NCBI RefSeq assembly: GCF_004136315.1
Contig: NZ_CP029562.1
Span: 992,001-1,056,000 of the forward strand
Source of the DNA: Mesorhizobium sp. Pch-S
GTDB taxonomy: Bacteria; Pseudomonadota; Alphaproteobacteria; Rhizobiales; Rhizobiaceae
DNA length: 64,000 nt
Direction: 5' to 3'
This document shows, in pieces, positions 19,701-30,048 of this stretch (the first letter of the stretch is position 1; every line of letters starts with the position of its first letter). Made by a program: the position numbers and the translations under genes. The notes beneath the pieces are model-generated. The model was not told where the DNA came from and searched no databases. It saw only the letters and a list, made by a program, of their open reading frames with translations.

Positions 19701-22700
19701 TCGCCGGGTCGCCTGCTCCCGTTTCCTGCATGAGAGGCGCATAATCCGAAGCATTGCCTGGAAGGATGGCATAGACTTTGTTGCCTGCCGCGCTGAACGC
19801 GAAGGCGGGATTGGCGTTTGAGAGCGGTGTTCTCAAAATGTTGACCGATCCGCCGCGGCCCGCGACGAAGCCAGCGCCGGCAAGCTCGCCACCACCTGAG
19901 AGATCGAGCACAGAGCCCGATTCCGCAACGAATTTGCCCGAGGCGATTTCGATCTTGCCCATGGCGTCGAGCGCCATCAGGTCGGGGGGGCTCAACTCCC
20001 GGCCATTGTAATTGTACTTGAGGCCATCAACCGTGCCACCATAGGGAAGGACAAGGCCAGCCGCGCTGACTGAGGTTATGCTGCCATCGCGCAGAACCAC
20101 GTGGTCGCTATTTTGACTGAATAAGCCTCCGCCGCTGACCATCCCGCCCAAGCGAATGGAGCCAAGTGGCGCGCGCAGGACGCCATCCTGTTCGATGGTA
20201 CCCGCGACGAGCCCGAGTGCGCCGAAAATGGACGACGGCGTTTGCGCCGACTTGCCATTGCTACCAATGGCGAGAGTGCTGTTCGGACGCGGGGTGTTTC
20301 CAGACCCATCCCATGACGCACCCGCGAGGATCGTAGCGCTCGCCCCGGTGACAGGATAAAGCTGCGTCGAAGTCAGCGTCAGATCGCCCGCGCTGGCGAG
20401 CGAGCCAGTGCGGAAACGAATGTCGCCGCGACTGTTGAAATGAATGTGACTGAAGCCCGGCGCCTCGATCGGGGCCTTCGCAGTCTGGTCATGCGTAATG
20501 AACGCGATGTCATATACATCGGACACGCCAAACCGGACCCAATTGCCGACATCGATCAGGTCTGCGTCCACCGTCAATCGAGCGGTATTCTCAGCTGCAG
20601 GTCGCCAACTTCCCGTCCCCGAATTTCGCAGGAACGGCCGAACCAATCCATTGGAGCTGATTTCCCGTGCGACTGCGCCATCAAAGCGCACAACTGGCGC
20701 CGAGAGGGCGATATGCGCGTTTGGTGTCGCGTCGGCAGCGGAGATGACGCCACGCTGCAGGATCAGGCTCTGATCGAGACGAAGCGAGACATCCCCTTCA
20801 AAACGCAGGATATCGGCGCTCCAAAGCGACAGATTGTCAAAGCCCCCCGCCTGCACCTGCTCGGCGCTCAGCCGCCCCCAGGAATAACCGAGCTCACCAT
20901 GATGCTTGCCCGGTTCAAGGTCTGTGGGCAACGACGATGGCCGGCGCGCTTGAGAGATGGTCAAAATACGCGGTTGCTTGACCGCATCAATGTCGACGGA
21001 CGTATATGATCCTGATTCAAGGATCACATTGAGACTTCCGCCGGAGACCCCTGCACCGCCTGCGAAGGCGCGCATCTCTCCATCAAGCGCAAGTCCCGTG
21101 GAGGACGCAAGCGTGATCGAGCCCCCATGGCTGGACAACGTCCTGACGTCAGACTTGGCGAAGAAACTATCGCCCGTCGCAAGATCAATCGTGGCGTGTG
21201 CGCCGGATGCATCGAGGATCGCGCCCGGGCGGATGATAACGAATGCAGGCGAAACCGAATCCAGAAGTCCGCCCGCGTTCGGCGTGAGTTCAGTGACACC
21301 GATCTTGATCGTACCGCCATTCGACACACGGGCGAACGGCCGCTGATGCTGATCGAGGGCGGTAACCGCACGCGCAGCCACATCAAGCACAGCGTTGTCG
21401 CCGATCCACATCGAACGTCCGGGAACGATGCCGGCGATACCCGCGCGGACATTGTTGATGGTAATAGCCCCACCAAACGCGTTCAGTCGTCCATCGATCG
21501 TGATTTGGCCCAGCGCCGATATGGCGATGGTCTGCCCAGGATCGACTTCGATACGCGAGCCCGTGTTGATCGACACATCACCGACGTCGACAAACGCGAG
21601 GCTTGCTCCCTTGCGCTGGGCGATGGTTCTGGCGGCAGGATTCGCGCTGTAGAGCGGCGGTGTCCAAATCTCGAATGGGGCGGCGGAAGCGATACCGGTG
21701 GGTACGCCATGGGCTGCGGCTGTGGACCGGTAGACCGGCATTTCCACGGAGAGCATGGTGCCGTTCGCGACGGTGACATTGCCGGAACTGAGCAAACTGC
21801 CCTTGATCGTGTATTGCGAAAAGCCCTTTCTAAAGAAATCGGGCTTCAAGAAAACCTGCCCGGCTTCAAGCCCCGCGGCATGGTCGGCGATGAGCACGGG
21901 CGACCCGCCGACGCTGAGCTTGCCGCCGCCTTCAAAGCCATAACCACGCAACTCAGCGTCGAGCACCAATCTGCCTGTCGGCGCGCCGCTCAAATCTGTG
22001 TAGACGTTGGCCTCGATGGCAATATCGCCGCCTTTCCCGCCCTTTGTCGTTCCGTTGCGAAAAAGCGTGGCCCCGGACGAGACATCAATGCGACTTCCGG
22101 ATGCAAGGATGACATTCTGAGTGGATGTGAACGAGACGCTGCCGCCATCAACATGAGCGAGGCCTGAAAAATCAGCCGGGTCAGTTAGGGTGTTGGTCCA
22201 TTGTCCGCGGGTATCGATCGTGGCGCCACCATGCAAAGTGAACTGCGCGAGGCCGCCCGCCGTCGTCATGACCATCGGAGGGGCCGATGTAAGGTCTGAT
22301 TTGAGAATATTGCTGACGCTGACGCTGCCCGAACGCGCCGTGAGACCGGCCTTGAAGTCGACGATAGGCGCGACGAGGTTGAGTGAGCCTCCATCGGCGA
22401 GTGTGAGGTCGCGCTCGATGCTGATCTTGCCACGCGTGGCGATATCGAGCCCACCCAGCTTCTGCGCGTTGAGATGTCCGGCATCGAACCACAACGTGCC
22501 GTTGCGCGTGGATGGCAGCGCGGCGCTCGTATCGAGCCCCTTCGTGATGCCGGTGATGTCGCCGATGACGATCGCGGAGTTGTGCGCGTCGAGCCGCCCC
22601 TGCGCCCCATAGCTGCCGACAAGCAGCTGGCCCGCCTTGGCCACCTGCGTCTGCCCGAGCTTGTAGCCGTCGGTGGTGCCGTCCGGGCGCGCCTGCCGCT

Positions 22701-24920
22701 GGCGCGTGCCCGTGACGACATCGGCCAGGATGTTGCCCTCGAACACCGCCGTCGGCGCCGACAGCACCAGCTGGCCGGCGTCGCGGCCAACCGTATAGCC
22801 GGCCTCCCAGCTCACATGCTCGCGGCCCCGCCCGAACGGACCCGTCCACACCTCGGTGAAGCCCCAGCGCGCATGCTCGCGCACATGGCCCTGGCCGAGC
22901 CCGTAGAACACCATGTCGGCGCGCGCATTATCGATGTTGTAGAGACGTCCGTCGCGGCCCAGGAAGTTCGTCGTGCGGATCGCCCCGCTTTCATATTTGA
23001 GCGAGCCGCCGGAGATGTCGAAGATGGAACCGGCCTGCGCCACCACCTCGGCCGCCGCCAGCGTGATCGTGCCGCCGACCGTCGACCATTCGCCGATCGA
23101 ATGGGCGGTGTTGGTGAGATAGCCGCCGACCTCGAGCAGGCCGCCGCGCGTGTAATAGCGGTCCGCATCATAGCCGCCGGTGCCGGCCGGCACATAGATC
23201 AGGTCGCGGATGTCGACCCACACATCCTTGTTCTTCAGATCGTTCTTGTCGCGGTTGGCCGGGCTGTCACGCAGCTCGTTGCCCTGGATGTTGACCTTCA
23301 GATTGTTGGTCGCCATTGCCAGCACGACATCACGCACGCCCGACACGTCGATCGTGGCACCACCCTCGGTGACGATGCGTCCGCCCGCCGATACCGCGGT
23401 CTGGCCGCCCTGGGCAATGGTCAGCGAGCCGGCGGCCCCGCCCTTGAAGACCACATTGCCGCCGCTGACGATCTCGATGCGCGACTGGTCGAGCCGGTCG
23501 GCAAGCAGCGACAGGTTGTCGAAAGAGCCCTGGCCGACTGGCTGCGCTGGGCGTTGGCGCCGGCGGACGCCTTGATCAGCGCGTCGCGCTGCGAGTTGAG
23601 CGCCGTCTCCTTGCTCTCCAGCTCCGGGATGATGGTGGTGACGCTGCCGGCGCCGAGCGTCACGCTGCCGGCCTTGTCGGTCGCGGAGTTCAGGAGATGG
23701 ATGGTGCCGCGGGTGTTGACCGAGGTCGAGGCAACCAGGATGCCGTTCTGCTCGACGGTGCGGCCGGCCAGCGTGATGTCACCCTGCGGACTGAAGATCA
23801 TGCCGGCATTGCGCACCAGCCCGGCGCTGCTGCCCGCCTTGAAGAGCGGTGCGATCTCGTTGCCGCGCGTCGTCGATGCGAGGTTCGCGTCGGTGCCGTA
23901 GCCGCGGCGCAGCACGAAGTCATCGCCGGCGGCAAGCTGGGTCTGGCCGTTGGGCGTGGTGATGGCGCCGGCATTGTCGACCGCGCCGCCCATCAAGAGC
24001 ACGAAGCCGCCGCCCGCCGTCACCGAGGCCGGCGCACGGGTGGTGATCCGCGCGCCAGCCTCGACCTTGACCACGCCGCCGCCGGGGGTCTTGCCCAGCA
24101 GCGCTGCCGCATCGGTGAAGCTCGGTACCCAGTTCCTGCCGCTGCCTGACGAATAGATGCCGCTGTCGAGGAACTTCTGCGTATCGATCTTTGCCGTCGA
24201 GGCGATCAGCGCCCCGACATTGACCTGGCTGGTGCCGCCGAAGACGATGCCGTTCTGGTTGATGACCAGGACCTGGCCATTGGCATTGATGGAGCCGAGG
24301 ATCTGGCTGGGCTTCGCATCGGTGCCCAGCACGCGGTTGAGCGCCACCCAGTTTCCAGCCTGCTGCTGGAACGTAAGGTCGGTCTGGCCGCCAACGTTGA
24401 AGGTATCCCAGGTGAGGATCGCCTTCTGCTCGTTCTGCTTGACGGCGACCTTGATGCGGTCGCCATCGGTGAATTCGGTCGGCAGGTCGGCGCCCTTCCA
24501 CAGTTCCCGGTTCACGCTACCGTTGGAACCGACGACGCCGGTGCCGATCTGCAGGCCGCCGGGACGCAGGCCGTTGGGCACGACCTGCGGCATCGCCTGC
24601 AGCGCGGCGCGAGCGGCGTCACGGGCGGCGCCCTGGCTCGCCTGCATGGTCTGGATGGACAGCGTCGCCCGTTTCAGCGCGTTGGAGTTCTCGCGCGCCG
24701 CGCGCGCCGCTTCCTGCGACCCCGACTGCGCAGCAGCAAGCGCTGCCGCCGACGGCGCTGGCGCAGTACCGCCGCCAAGCTCGAGGGCCAGCACCTGCGG
24801 ACCCGACAGCAGCAGCGCGGCCAGGCTGACACCGGCAAGCAGTGCCATATGACGAGCGCTGCGCCCAGGCATCCTGGAAAGAGAGACGGCGGCAATCGAA
24901 GGGGCGGAGCAAATGGACAT
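13732..24920 (-). CDS. Filamentous haemagglutinin-like exoprotein (TpsA type, DUF3739), one frameshift
   Basis: Two overlapping frames make one protein of about 3,730 residues. The N-terminal part starts at the ATG at 24920 (AAGGAG before it) and has a long signal peptide (hydrophobic core HMALLAGVSLAALLLS) and the two-partner-secretion domain (TEFTDGDRIKVAVKQNEQKA, NQNGIVFGGTSQVNVGALIA). It leaves the frame near 23540. The rest, to 13732, is a repetitive beta-helix of Gly/Asn/Ser-rich strands and ends in a DUF3739-like region. In the joining zone the first frame reads DALIKASAGANAQRS and the second resumes GSFDNLSLLADRLDQS, which requires a -1 shift (one missing base). It would be exported by a TpsB pore as a surface adhesin, but no TpsB gene is nearby. 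It follows STN-, sigma- and FecR-type genes. The TAG stop lies in repeat copy A. Confidence 0.85.
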
Positions 24921-25000
24921 GGCGACTCCTTCAGTCGGGTATGGGCAACCGGCGGCAGCAAGATGTCGCCGCCACTTCGGGGGCAACAGGGTCTCACTGC

Positions 25001-25058
25001 TAAGACGGAATCCGGGGAGGTCGTCGCCACGCCCCTTGGAAGTTTTTTTGTAACTTCC
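25001..25058 (-). promoter_or_regulatory. Hairpin and candidate ECF promoter region before the haemagglutinin gene
   Basis: The 154-base gap between FecR and the haemagglutinin holds GGAAGTT/AACTTCC arms (25038-25044 and 25052-25058) around an A-rich loop on the minus strand. Downstream is CGTCTTA (complement of 25001-25007), similar to the CGTC-type -10 boxes of some ECF sigma factors. This may be where the cluster's own sigma factor acts. The assignment is tentative. Confidence 0.3.
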
Positions 25059-25074
25059 GGTCCGAGAGCGCGAG

Positions 25075-26088
25075 TCAGCTCAGCAACACGATTCCGCCCG
25101 GCAGATGCTGGAGCTTCGCGCCGAACACGCGCTCCAGCGCCAACAAGGCATCGTCCATCTGGTCGATGCGAAAAAGGCCGCTGAGCGGCTTTTGGCCAAG
25201 CGACGCGCTCATCAAAATGACGTGGCCGGGCCGGTAGCGATTGATTTCCTCTATCGCCTCGATGAGCGGCGTCGCGCGGAATTCAACGATGCCGCGGTGC
25301 CACTCCGAGGCGGTCTCCGGATTGACGACCGCAATCTGGCTCAATCCGTCGTGATCATAACGCACCCGCTGCCCGGGCTGCAGATCCACCACATCGGCAC
25401 CACGCTCGATCCTCACCGCCCCCTCGAAGCAGGTCACGGTGACGGACAGCCGCTCGCCCGTTGTCGTACAGCGCACATCGAACCGGCCGGATTCGGCAAT
25501 TGTCCTGCCGTCGCCAGCCAGGACCATGAGCGATCGCGCCACGCGCGCCGATGTTGCGAATGACGCCTCGCCGGCGACCAACTCAATGCGGTCCTGCGAG
25601 CCTTCGGCGGGACGGATAGCAAGGCTTGTCTGCGTGTTCAGGCTGATAGCCACGTCACCGGCGAAGGTAACGTGGCGCTGCTCGCCCGTGGCCGTACGAT
25701 AATCCGCTCTCATCTCCGCGAGCGACGGCCACAGTCCGAGTGGCGGATTGGTGACGCCGTAGGCGAACGCGGCGGCAAGGGCCGCGACACCGCCGCCCAA
25801 CGCTGCGCGGCGCGTCATTGTCCTTTCCCTGGTTCGCTGTCGCAACGCTTTCAGCCGGTCGGGGAAGCTCTCATCCGGGTCGAACAGATCCTGGCCGGTG
25901 GCGCCGGCCGCATGCCACAGATGCTTCGCCGCGACGAAGGCAGTTTCATGCCGGGGGCTTAGCGCACGCCAGCGCTCCAGCGATGCGACGTCTTCCGGCG
26001 TCGCATCTCCTGACGAGAGCTTTCGCAGCCAGTCGAGGGCTGCGAGCTCGATCGCGTCCAGACCGGGATGTGCCTTGCTCATGTCCAT
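25075..26088 (-). CDS. FecR family anti-sigma factor / sigma regulator
   Basis: The 337-residue protein has the FecR layout: an N-terminal DUF4880-like cytoplasmic helix bundle (AALDWLRKLSSGDATPEDVA, ALSPRHETAFVAAKHLWHAA), one membrane segment near residues 96-115 (AALGGGVAALAAAFAYGV), the periplasmic FecR domain (GEQRHVTFAGDVAISLNTQT, VAGEASFATSAR) and a C-terminal STN-like region (FRATPLIEAIEEINRYRPGH). It should hold or activate the ECF sigma factor encoded just upstream in the operon, in response to a signal from the outer membrane. Confidence 0.92.
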   Translation of the reverse strand: MDMSKAHPGLDAIELAALDWLRKLSSGDATPEDVASLERWRALSPRHETAFVAAKHLWHAAGATGQDLFDPDESFPDRLKALRQRTRERTMTRRAALGGGVAALAAAFAYGVTNPPLGLWPSLAEMRADYRTATGEQRHVTFAGDVAISLNTQTSLAIRPAEGSQDRIELVAGEASFATSARVARSLMVLAGDGRTIAESGRFDVRCTTTGERLSVTVTCFEGAVRIERGADVVDLQPGQRVRYDHDGLSQIAVVNPETASEWHRGIVEFRATPLIEAIEEINRYRPGHVILMSASLGQKPLSGLFRIDQMDDALLALERVFGAKLQHLPGGIVLLS

Positions 26089-26182
26089 GCCATGCCTTGC
26101 GCGGTTCCTTGCCGTCGGACGGCAGGCGGCGATTGAAGGAGATTTACCCCTAAGACGATTCTTGACGACCTAACCGCCACGC

Positions 26183-26698
26183 TCAACCCCTCAATTCTTT
26201 CATCCGCATCAGGCAATGCTGAAGCGCCAAGCCGATCTCCTTGGTGGCGAGCTGGCGGGAGATGCCGAGGCAATCCGCAATCTCCTGATGGGACATGTTG
26301 CCCATCCGGGCCGCCATGAAGATTTCCCGGCGGCGCTCGGGAAGCTCGTCGACGATCGCCTTGAACGCCCTGAGGTCAGAGCGGGCCAGGACGGTTTGCT
26401 CCGGCGTCGGCGCATCGTCGGCCAGACCGAGCAGGCTATCGATCTCGATCGGCGATATCCGTTGTCGTCGCTCCGTCCGGCGATGATCGTGGGCCACGTT
26501 GAACGCGATCCGGTAGAGATAGTTGTCCGGGCTCTTGACGGGGCCAACCGATTCCGCGCGCGCCAGGCGCAACCAAGTGTCCTGCATCGCATCGCTGGCG
26601 TGATCGACCGAGCCAAGGCGCTTTGTCAGACGCGCTTTGATGTCGTCATAGCGATCGAGAAACATGCGGCGCATGACGGTCAAGGCGTTCTCGGTCAT
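26183..26698 (-). CDS. FecI-type ECF RNA polymerase sigma factor
   Basis: 171 residues with sigma region 2 (FLDRYDDIKARLTKRLGSVD, DAMQDTWLRLAR) and region 4 (LPERRREIFMAARMGNMSHQ, EIADCLGISRQLATKEIGLA). Length and the paired FecR place it in the FecI group. Its ATG overlaps the TGA of the STN-domain gene (ATGA), so the two are translationally coupled. It should direct transcription of the haemagglutinin gene and perhaps of this operon. Confidence 0.93.
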   Translation of the reverse strand: MTENALTVMRRMFLDRYDDIKARLTKRLGSVDHASDAMQDTWLRLARAESVGPVKSPDNYLYRIAFNVAHDHRRTERRQRISPIEIDSLLGLADDAPTPEQTVLARSDLRAFKAIVDELPERRREIFMAARMGNMSHQEIADCLGISRQLATKEIGLALQHCLMRMKELRG

Positions 26699-27432
26699 GG
26701 CCGATCACACCCCCGCGTGACACCCGGCCCTTGCGGTACGATCAGGATGATGACCGGCTGCTGGAAACCGGGCGGCGGGGCCTTGTTGAGCTGTACACGG
26801 CGCAAGGCCGCATCGATCTCATGATCACTCCGAGGCGTGCCGGTGGAGCCGATGCGCCGGGACCTCACAACCGCACCATCCGGCGCGATCCAGAGCTTGG
26901 CGGTAAAGCGGTAGCGTCCCGGATGCGCGCCCTGCGCATCGCAAAGAGCATCGGTAATGCCGGCCTGGATCAGTCCATAGTAACGCAGATGCTCTGGCGA
27001 CGATGTTTGCCGTGCTTGCTGACTGGCCGGCACCGGCACCAGCACGAAAGTCTTCCCGGTGATGAGTTCGGCCTTGAGGCCGGTGCCGACGAGGAGCTTG
27101 TTGAGCGCCTCGTCCGGCGCAAATACGCCTCGAACCTCGCTGGAGAGACGGCCGGATGCAAGGTTCGCGTCGTAGAGCACGTCGCGTCCGGTGGCATTGC
27201 CGTAGCGGCTGATTGCGGCACCGAGTGGCTGGATCGGAATATTGAGTTCGACCTGCTCGTTCGCCAGCTTCGTTTGCGCAGGGGCTGGATCGACCATTGC
27301 GACCACATTTGCCGCGACCAGTGCGCATGCTCCAAGGATCGACCAAGGTGCCGACCGCCTGACAGCCGGCACCGCCGCACGCATCAACCTCGCACAGTCT
27401 GGTTTAACGTCGGCTACTGCCGATCGAAGCAT
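26695..27432 (-). CDS. STN domain protein with TonB C-terminal-like domain
   Basis: The 245-residue product has an N-terminal membrane or signal segment (about residues 30-52, ending DPAPAQ), an STN (secretin/TonB short N-terminal) domain (VELNIPIQPLGAAISRYGNA, DEALNKLLVGTGLKAELIT), and a C-terminal 90-residue region with the TonB-C pattern (HPGRYRFTAKLWIAPDGAVV, ALRRVQLNKAPPPGFQQPV). STN domains normally sit at the front of TonB-dependent receptors and pass the signal to FecR. Here the domain is fused to a TonB-like end instead of a receptor barrel. It is the first gene of the sigma-FecR-haemagglutinin cluster. Confidence 0.8.
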   Translation of the reverse strand: MLRSAVADVKPDCARLMRAAVPAVRRSAPWSILGACALVAANVVAMVDPAPAQTKLANEQVELNIPIQPLGAAISRYGNATGRDVLYDANLASGRLSSEVRGVFAPDEALNKLLVGTGLKAELITGKTFVLVPVPASQQARQTSSPEHLRYYGLIQAGITDALCDAQGAHPGRYRFTAKLWIAPDGAVVRSRRIGSTGTPRSDHEIDAALRRVQLNKAPPPGFQQPVIILIVPQGPGVTRGCDRP

Positions 27433-27792
27433 CGCAACTGTCCCCGCTCGTGCAGATTAGGACAGTGTTCAGCCTCGAAGCGCCACGAGCTGCCCGCCGC
27501 CGGCAAAATAGCGCGCCAGCGCACGCCCCCTACGGACGCTTTGGTTAGGCTAGTGAGGCAATGTTACCGTTTGACGACAGACGGTGCTGCCGCTTGCCCA
27601 GCCTATCTCCGCTTCGGCGATGTCGAGCGGGACTGCTCGCGCCGCTCGCGAAATCTACCAGCATCCGTGTCAGATTCCTCATTTCCCATGGCGGTACTTT
27701 TCAAAATGGGTAGCAACAATATGGGAAAGGTCCGTCAGAACGCGCGAAAGGCCCGCCTGCTGCAGCCATCTCGCCCTCCCAGGAAGGCAGGA
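27433..27792. other. 360-bp gap without a gene
   Basis: The stretch lies between the STN gene start and the end of the TetR gene at 27793, both on the minus strand, and must contain the promoter of the STN-sigma-FecR operon. I saw no convincing open frame, no long inverted repeat and no recognisable ECF promoter. Confidence 0.5.
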
Positions 27793-28368
27793 TTATTTTC
27801 GTTCTGAAAGCATCTCACGTGTTAGCGTCGCGAGGGATTTTTCGATGGCAGGAAGACTGCCGTTCTGGGCCGCGACCTGAGCACCTTCCAACATAAACGT
27901 AATTTGTGCCGCAGCAGTATTCGGATCGGACAAGCCTGCCTTCCTGCACAAGGCCTTCAACCGCTCAACCTGATCCAGCTTGTGGTGCCGGATCTTCTGG
28001 CGCAACGGATGCTCCGGGTCCGGGACTTCTGCGATGGTGTTCACAAATGGACATCCCCGATGGGAAATGGCGGGGAGCCCTTCCAATACGTGGTTTACCC
28101 ATTTCCGGAGCTGGGCATGCGGATCGTCTGGATGAAGATGTTCGATCTCATCCAGGACCCCGCGATATTTCGCAATCGTCGCGGTCAACCAATCATCAAC
28201 AAGCACATCCTTCGAAGAGAAGTGGCGATAGACTCCCATCTTCGTAGTCTCAGCCGCGACGGCGATCGCATCGACCGAAACGTGTTGAATTCCCCTTTCA
28301 TCGAAGAGCCGGAAGGCTGCTTCGATAATGCGTTGCCGTAGTGGCAGCTTCTTCATTGTGGGCACCAT
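27793..28368 (-). CDS. TetR/AcrR family transcriptional regulator
   Basis: 191 residues from the ATG at 28368; a second ATG at 28356 is equally possible. A far upstream ATG at 28419 lies inside the operator. The helix-turn-helix is clear (LRQRIIEAAFRLFDERGIQH, DAIAVAAETTKMGVYRHFSS), and the C-terminal domain resembles TetR_C_11/16-type ligand domains (ISHRGCPFVNTIAEVPDPEH). It is divergent from the amidase at 28444 with two operator palindromes between them, so it should repress both genes. Confidence 0.92.
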   Translation of the reverse strand: MVPTMKKLPLRQRIIEAAFRLFDERGIQHVSVDAIAVAAETTKMGVYRHFSSKDVLVDDWLTATIAKYRGVLDEIEHLHPDDPHAQLRKWVNHVLEGLPAISHRGCPFVNTIAEVPDPEHPLRQKIRHHKLDQVERLKALCRKAGLSDPNTAAAQITFMLEGAQVAAQNGSLPAIEKSLATLTREMLSERK

Positions 28369-28392
28369 TTCGATTCCAGCTCTATTGACAAA

Positions 28393-28428
28393 GATACCAC
28401 GCGGTATCATTGATACCAATGGGTATCA
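28393..28428. promoter_or_regulatory. Two tandem TetR operators
   Basis: GATACC-ACGC-GGTATC (28393-28408) and TGATACC-AATG-GGTATCA (28411-28428) are two palindromes sharing the GATACC half-site. Their centres are 19 bases apart, which puts two dimers on nearly the same helix face. They cover the region between the TetR gene and the amidase start at 28444. This is a strong operator prediction. Confidence 0.8.
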
Positions 28429-28443
28429 TTTTGGAGTTTTGCA

Positions 28444-29895
28444 ATGGAACTGCGTGACTATGTGTCTTACGACGCCGTCGGCCTGGCTGAGCTGATTGCC
28501 AAGCGAGCGGTCACTGCCGATGAGGTAATCAATGCGGGACACCGGGCGGTAGAGCGCGTCAATTCTGCGATTAACGCTGTTGTCGAGACGTGGGCCGACG
28601 AAGCTCCAGCCTCTCTGCAAGACCAGAACACTGGCGAGCCCTTTGCTGGCGTTCCGTTTCTCGTCAAGGATCTTGGCATCACGCGCGCCGGCCGACCCAA
28701 TGAGCTGGGCAGCCGTCTTGCCAGAGGCCTCGTTGCGGCTTCGGACTCGACTTTGATGTCTCGATTCCGTGAAGCGGGTCTTGTCCCGATCGGTAGAACC
28801 ACCACACCGGAGTTCGCGATCAGCACGACAACGGAAGGTGTCGCCACCGGCGCTACGCGCAATCCTTGGGCGCTGGAGCGTACTGCCGGCGGATCGAGTG
28901 GCGGATCTGGCGCCGCAGTCGCGGCAGGTATCGTCCCTGTTGCTCATGCAACTGATGGCGGCGGCAGCATCCGCGTTCCCGCATCCGTCAACGGTCTGTT
29001 TGGGCTGAAACCTACACGAGGCCGCGTGTCCAATGGACCTGCTGTCGATGAAGTCTGGAGCGGCCTCGCAGTCCAGCTCGGTGTTAGCCGAACGGTTAGA
29101 GACAGCGCTGCACTGCTGGATGCTGTCCAAGGCGGCGGTATTGGCGAACCTTACTACACCGCGGCACCTCAGGGGAGCTTCCTGTCCAGAGTCGAGCAAG
29201 ATCCCGGAAAGCTCAAGATCGGTTTGATGCCAAACCCCTTGAACGGAGTTCGTACCTCCGCTCCTGTTGCGGCTGCGTTGGGAAGTGTAGCGCAACTGTG
29301 CCATCAACTTGGTCATGATGTCGAGGATGTGACGCTCGACGTTGGTGTCTCCTGGGAGGCCTTTGTGTTCGCCAATACCCAACTCTTCACGGTGAACACC
29401 ACAGCCTGGATCGATGCCGTTTCTGCCGCCGTGGGCCGTGGTGCGACAGCCGATTATCTCGAACCCGCAACCATGGCCGTCTACACATATGGGCGTAAGG
29501 TCAGCGGCCTTGACCTTCTCGGTGCGCTTGATGTCAGGAACAAAGTCGCGCGGGCAATCGGCGCATATTTTGAAACGTTCGACATCTTGTTGACCCCCAC
29601 CCTGCCGGAATTGCCATCCTTGATTGGCACTTACAATCAAGGGCAGAGCGAACTCGACGGGCCAGGTTGGGTCGACAAGGTATTCAGCAATTCGCCGTTC
29701 ACGGCTCTGGCAAATGTATCCGGTATCCCCGCCATGTCGGTACCGCTGTCGACCGATCCTGTGACCGGCTTGCCTGTCGGGTCGCAATTTTTTGCCGGGT
29801 TTGGCCGCGAGGACTTGTTGTTCAGCTTGGCGGGTCAGCTTGAGCGCGCGCAGCCGTGGATAAACCGACGGCCAACCGTTTGGGCGGGTGCCTAA
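28444..29895 (+). CDS. Amidase (amidase-signature family)
   Basis: The 483-residue enzyme carries the amidase-signature triad: Lys75 in PFLVKDLG, the cis-Ser151 in the GGSSGGSG stretch and nucleophile Ser175 in [10 protein letters not shown], at the spacing seen in this family. It hydrolyses a carboxamide to an acid and ammonia. The overall style recalls 6-aminohexanoate-cyclic-dimer hydrolases and related amidases, but the substrate cannot be fixed from sequence. Control by the divergent TetR regulator through the two operators is likely, suggesting induction by the substrate. Confidence 0.93.
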   Translation: MELRDYVSYDAVGLAELIAKRAVTADEVINAGHRAVERVNSAINAVVETWADEAPASLQDQNTGEPFAGVPFLVKDLGITRAGRPNELGSRLARGLVAASDSTLMSRFREAGLVPIGRTTTPEFAISTTTEGVATGATRNPWALERTAGGSSGGSGAAVAAGIVPVAHATDGGGSIRVPASVNGLFGLKPTRGRVSNGPAVDEVWSGLAVQLGVSRTVRDSAALLDAVQGGGIGEPYYTAAPQGSFLSRVEQDPGKLKIGLMPNPLNGVRTSAPVAAALGSVAQLCHQLGHDVEDVTLDVGVSWEAFVFANTQLFTVNTTAWIDAVSAAVGRGATADYLEPATMAVYTYGRKVSGLDLLGALDVRNKVARAIGAYFETFDILLTPTLPELPSLIGTYNQGQSELDGPGWVDKVFSNSPFTALANVSGIPAMSVPLSTDPVTGLPVGSQFFAGFGREDLLFSLAGQLERAQPWINRRPTVWAGA

Positions 29896-30048
29896 CCAGC
29901 GATGGCAACGCCGCAAGAGTAATCCAATTGCAGTGGCCGTGAACCTTGAGCTGCATGCGTCAGTTTTCGCGAAGCTTTACAGCTGCTACTCAGGCCTTCG
30001 CGGCAGTTTGCAAGCATGCCAATCAAAAGTCTTACGGGGTGCTACCAG

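Noticed and set aside
27433-27792. Several short open frames in the gap upstream of the STN gene
   Set aside because: None has a ribosome binding site or recognisable composition.
28369-28419. Upstream ATG of the TetR gene
   Set aside because: It lies inside the second operator palindrome, and the added residues are not TetR-like.
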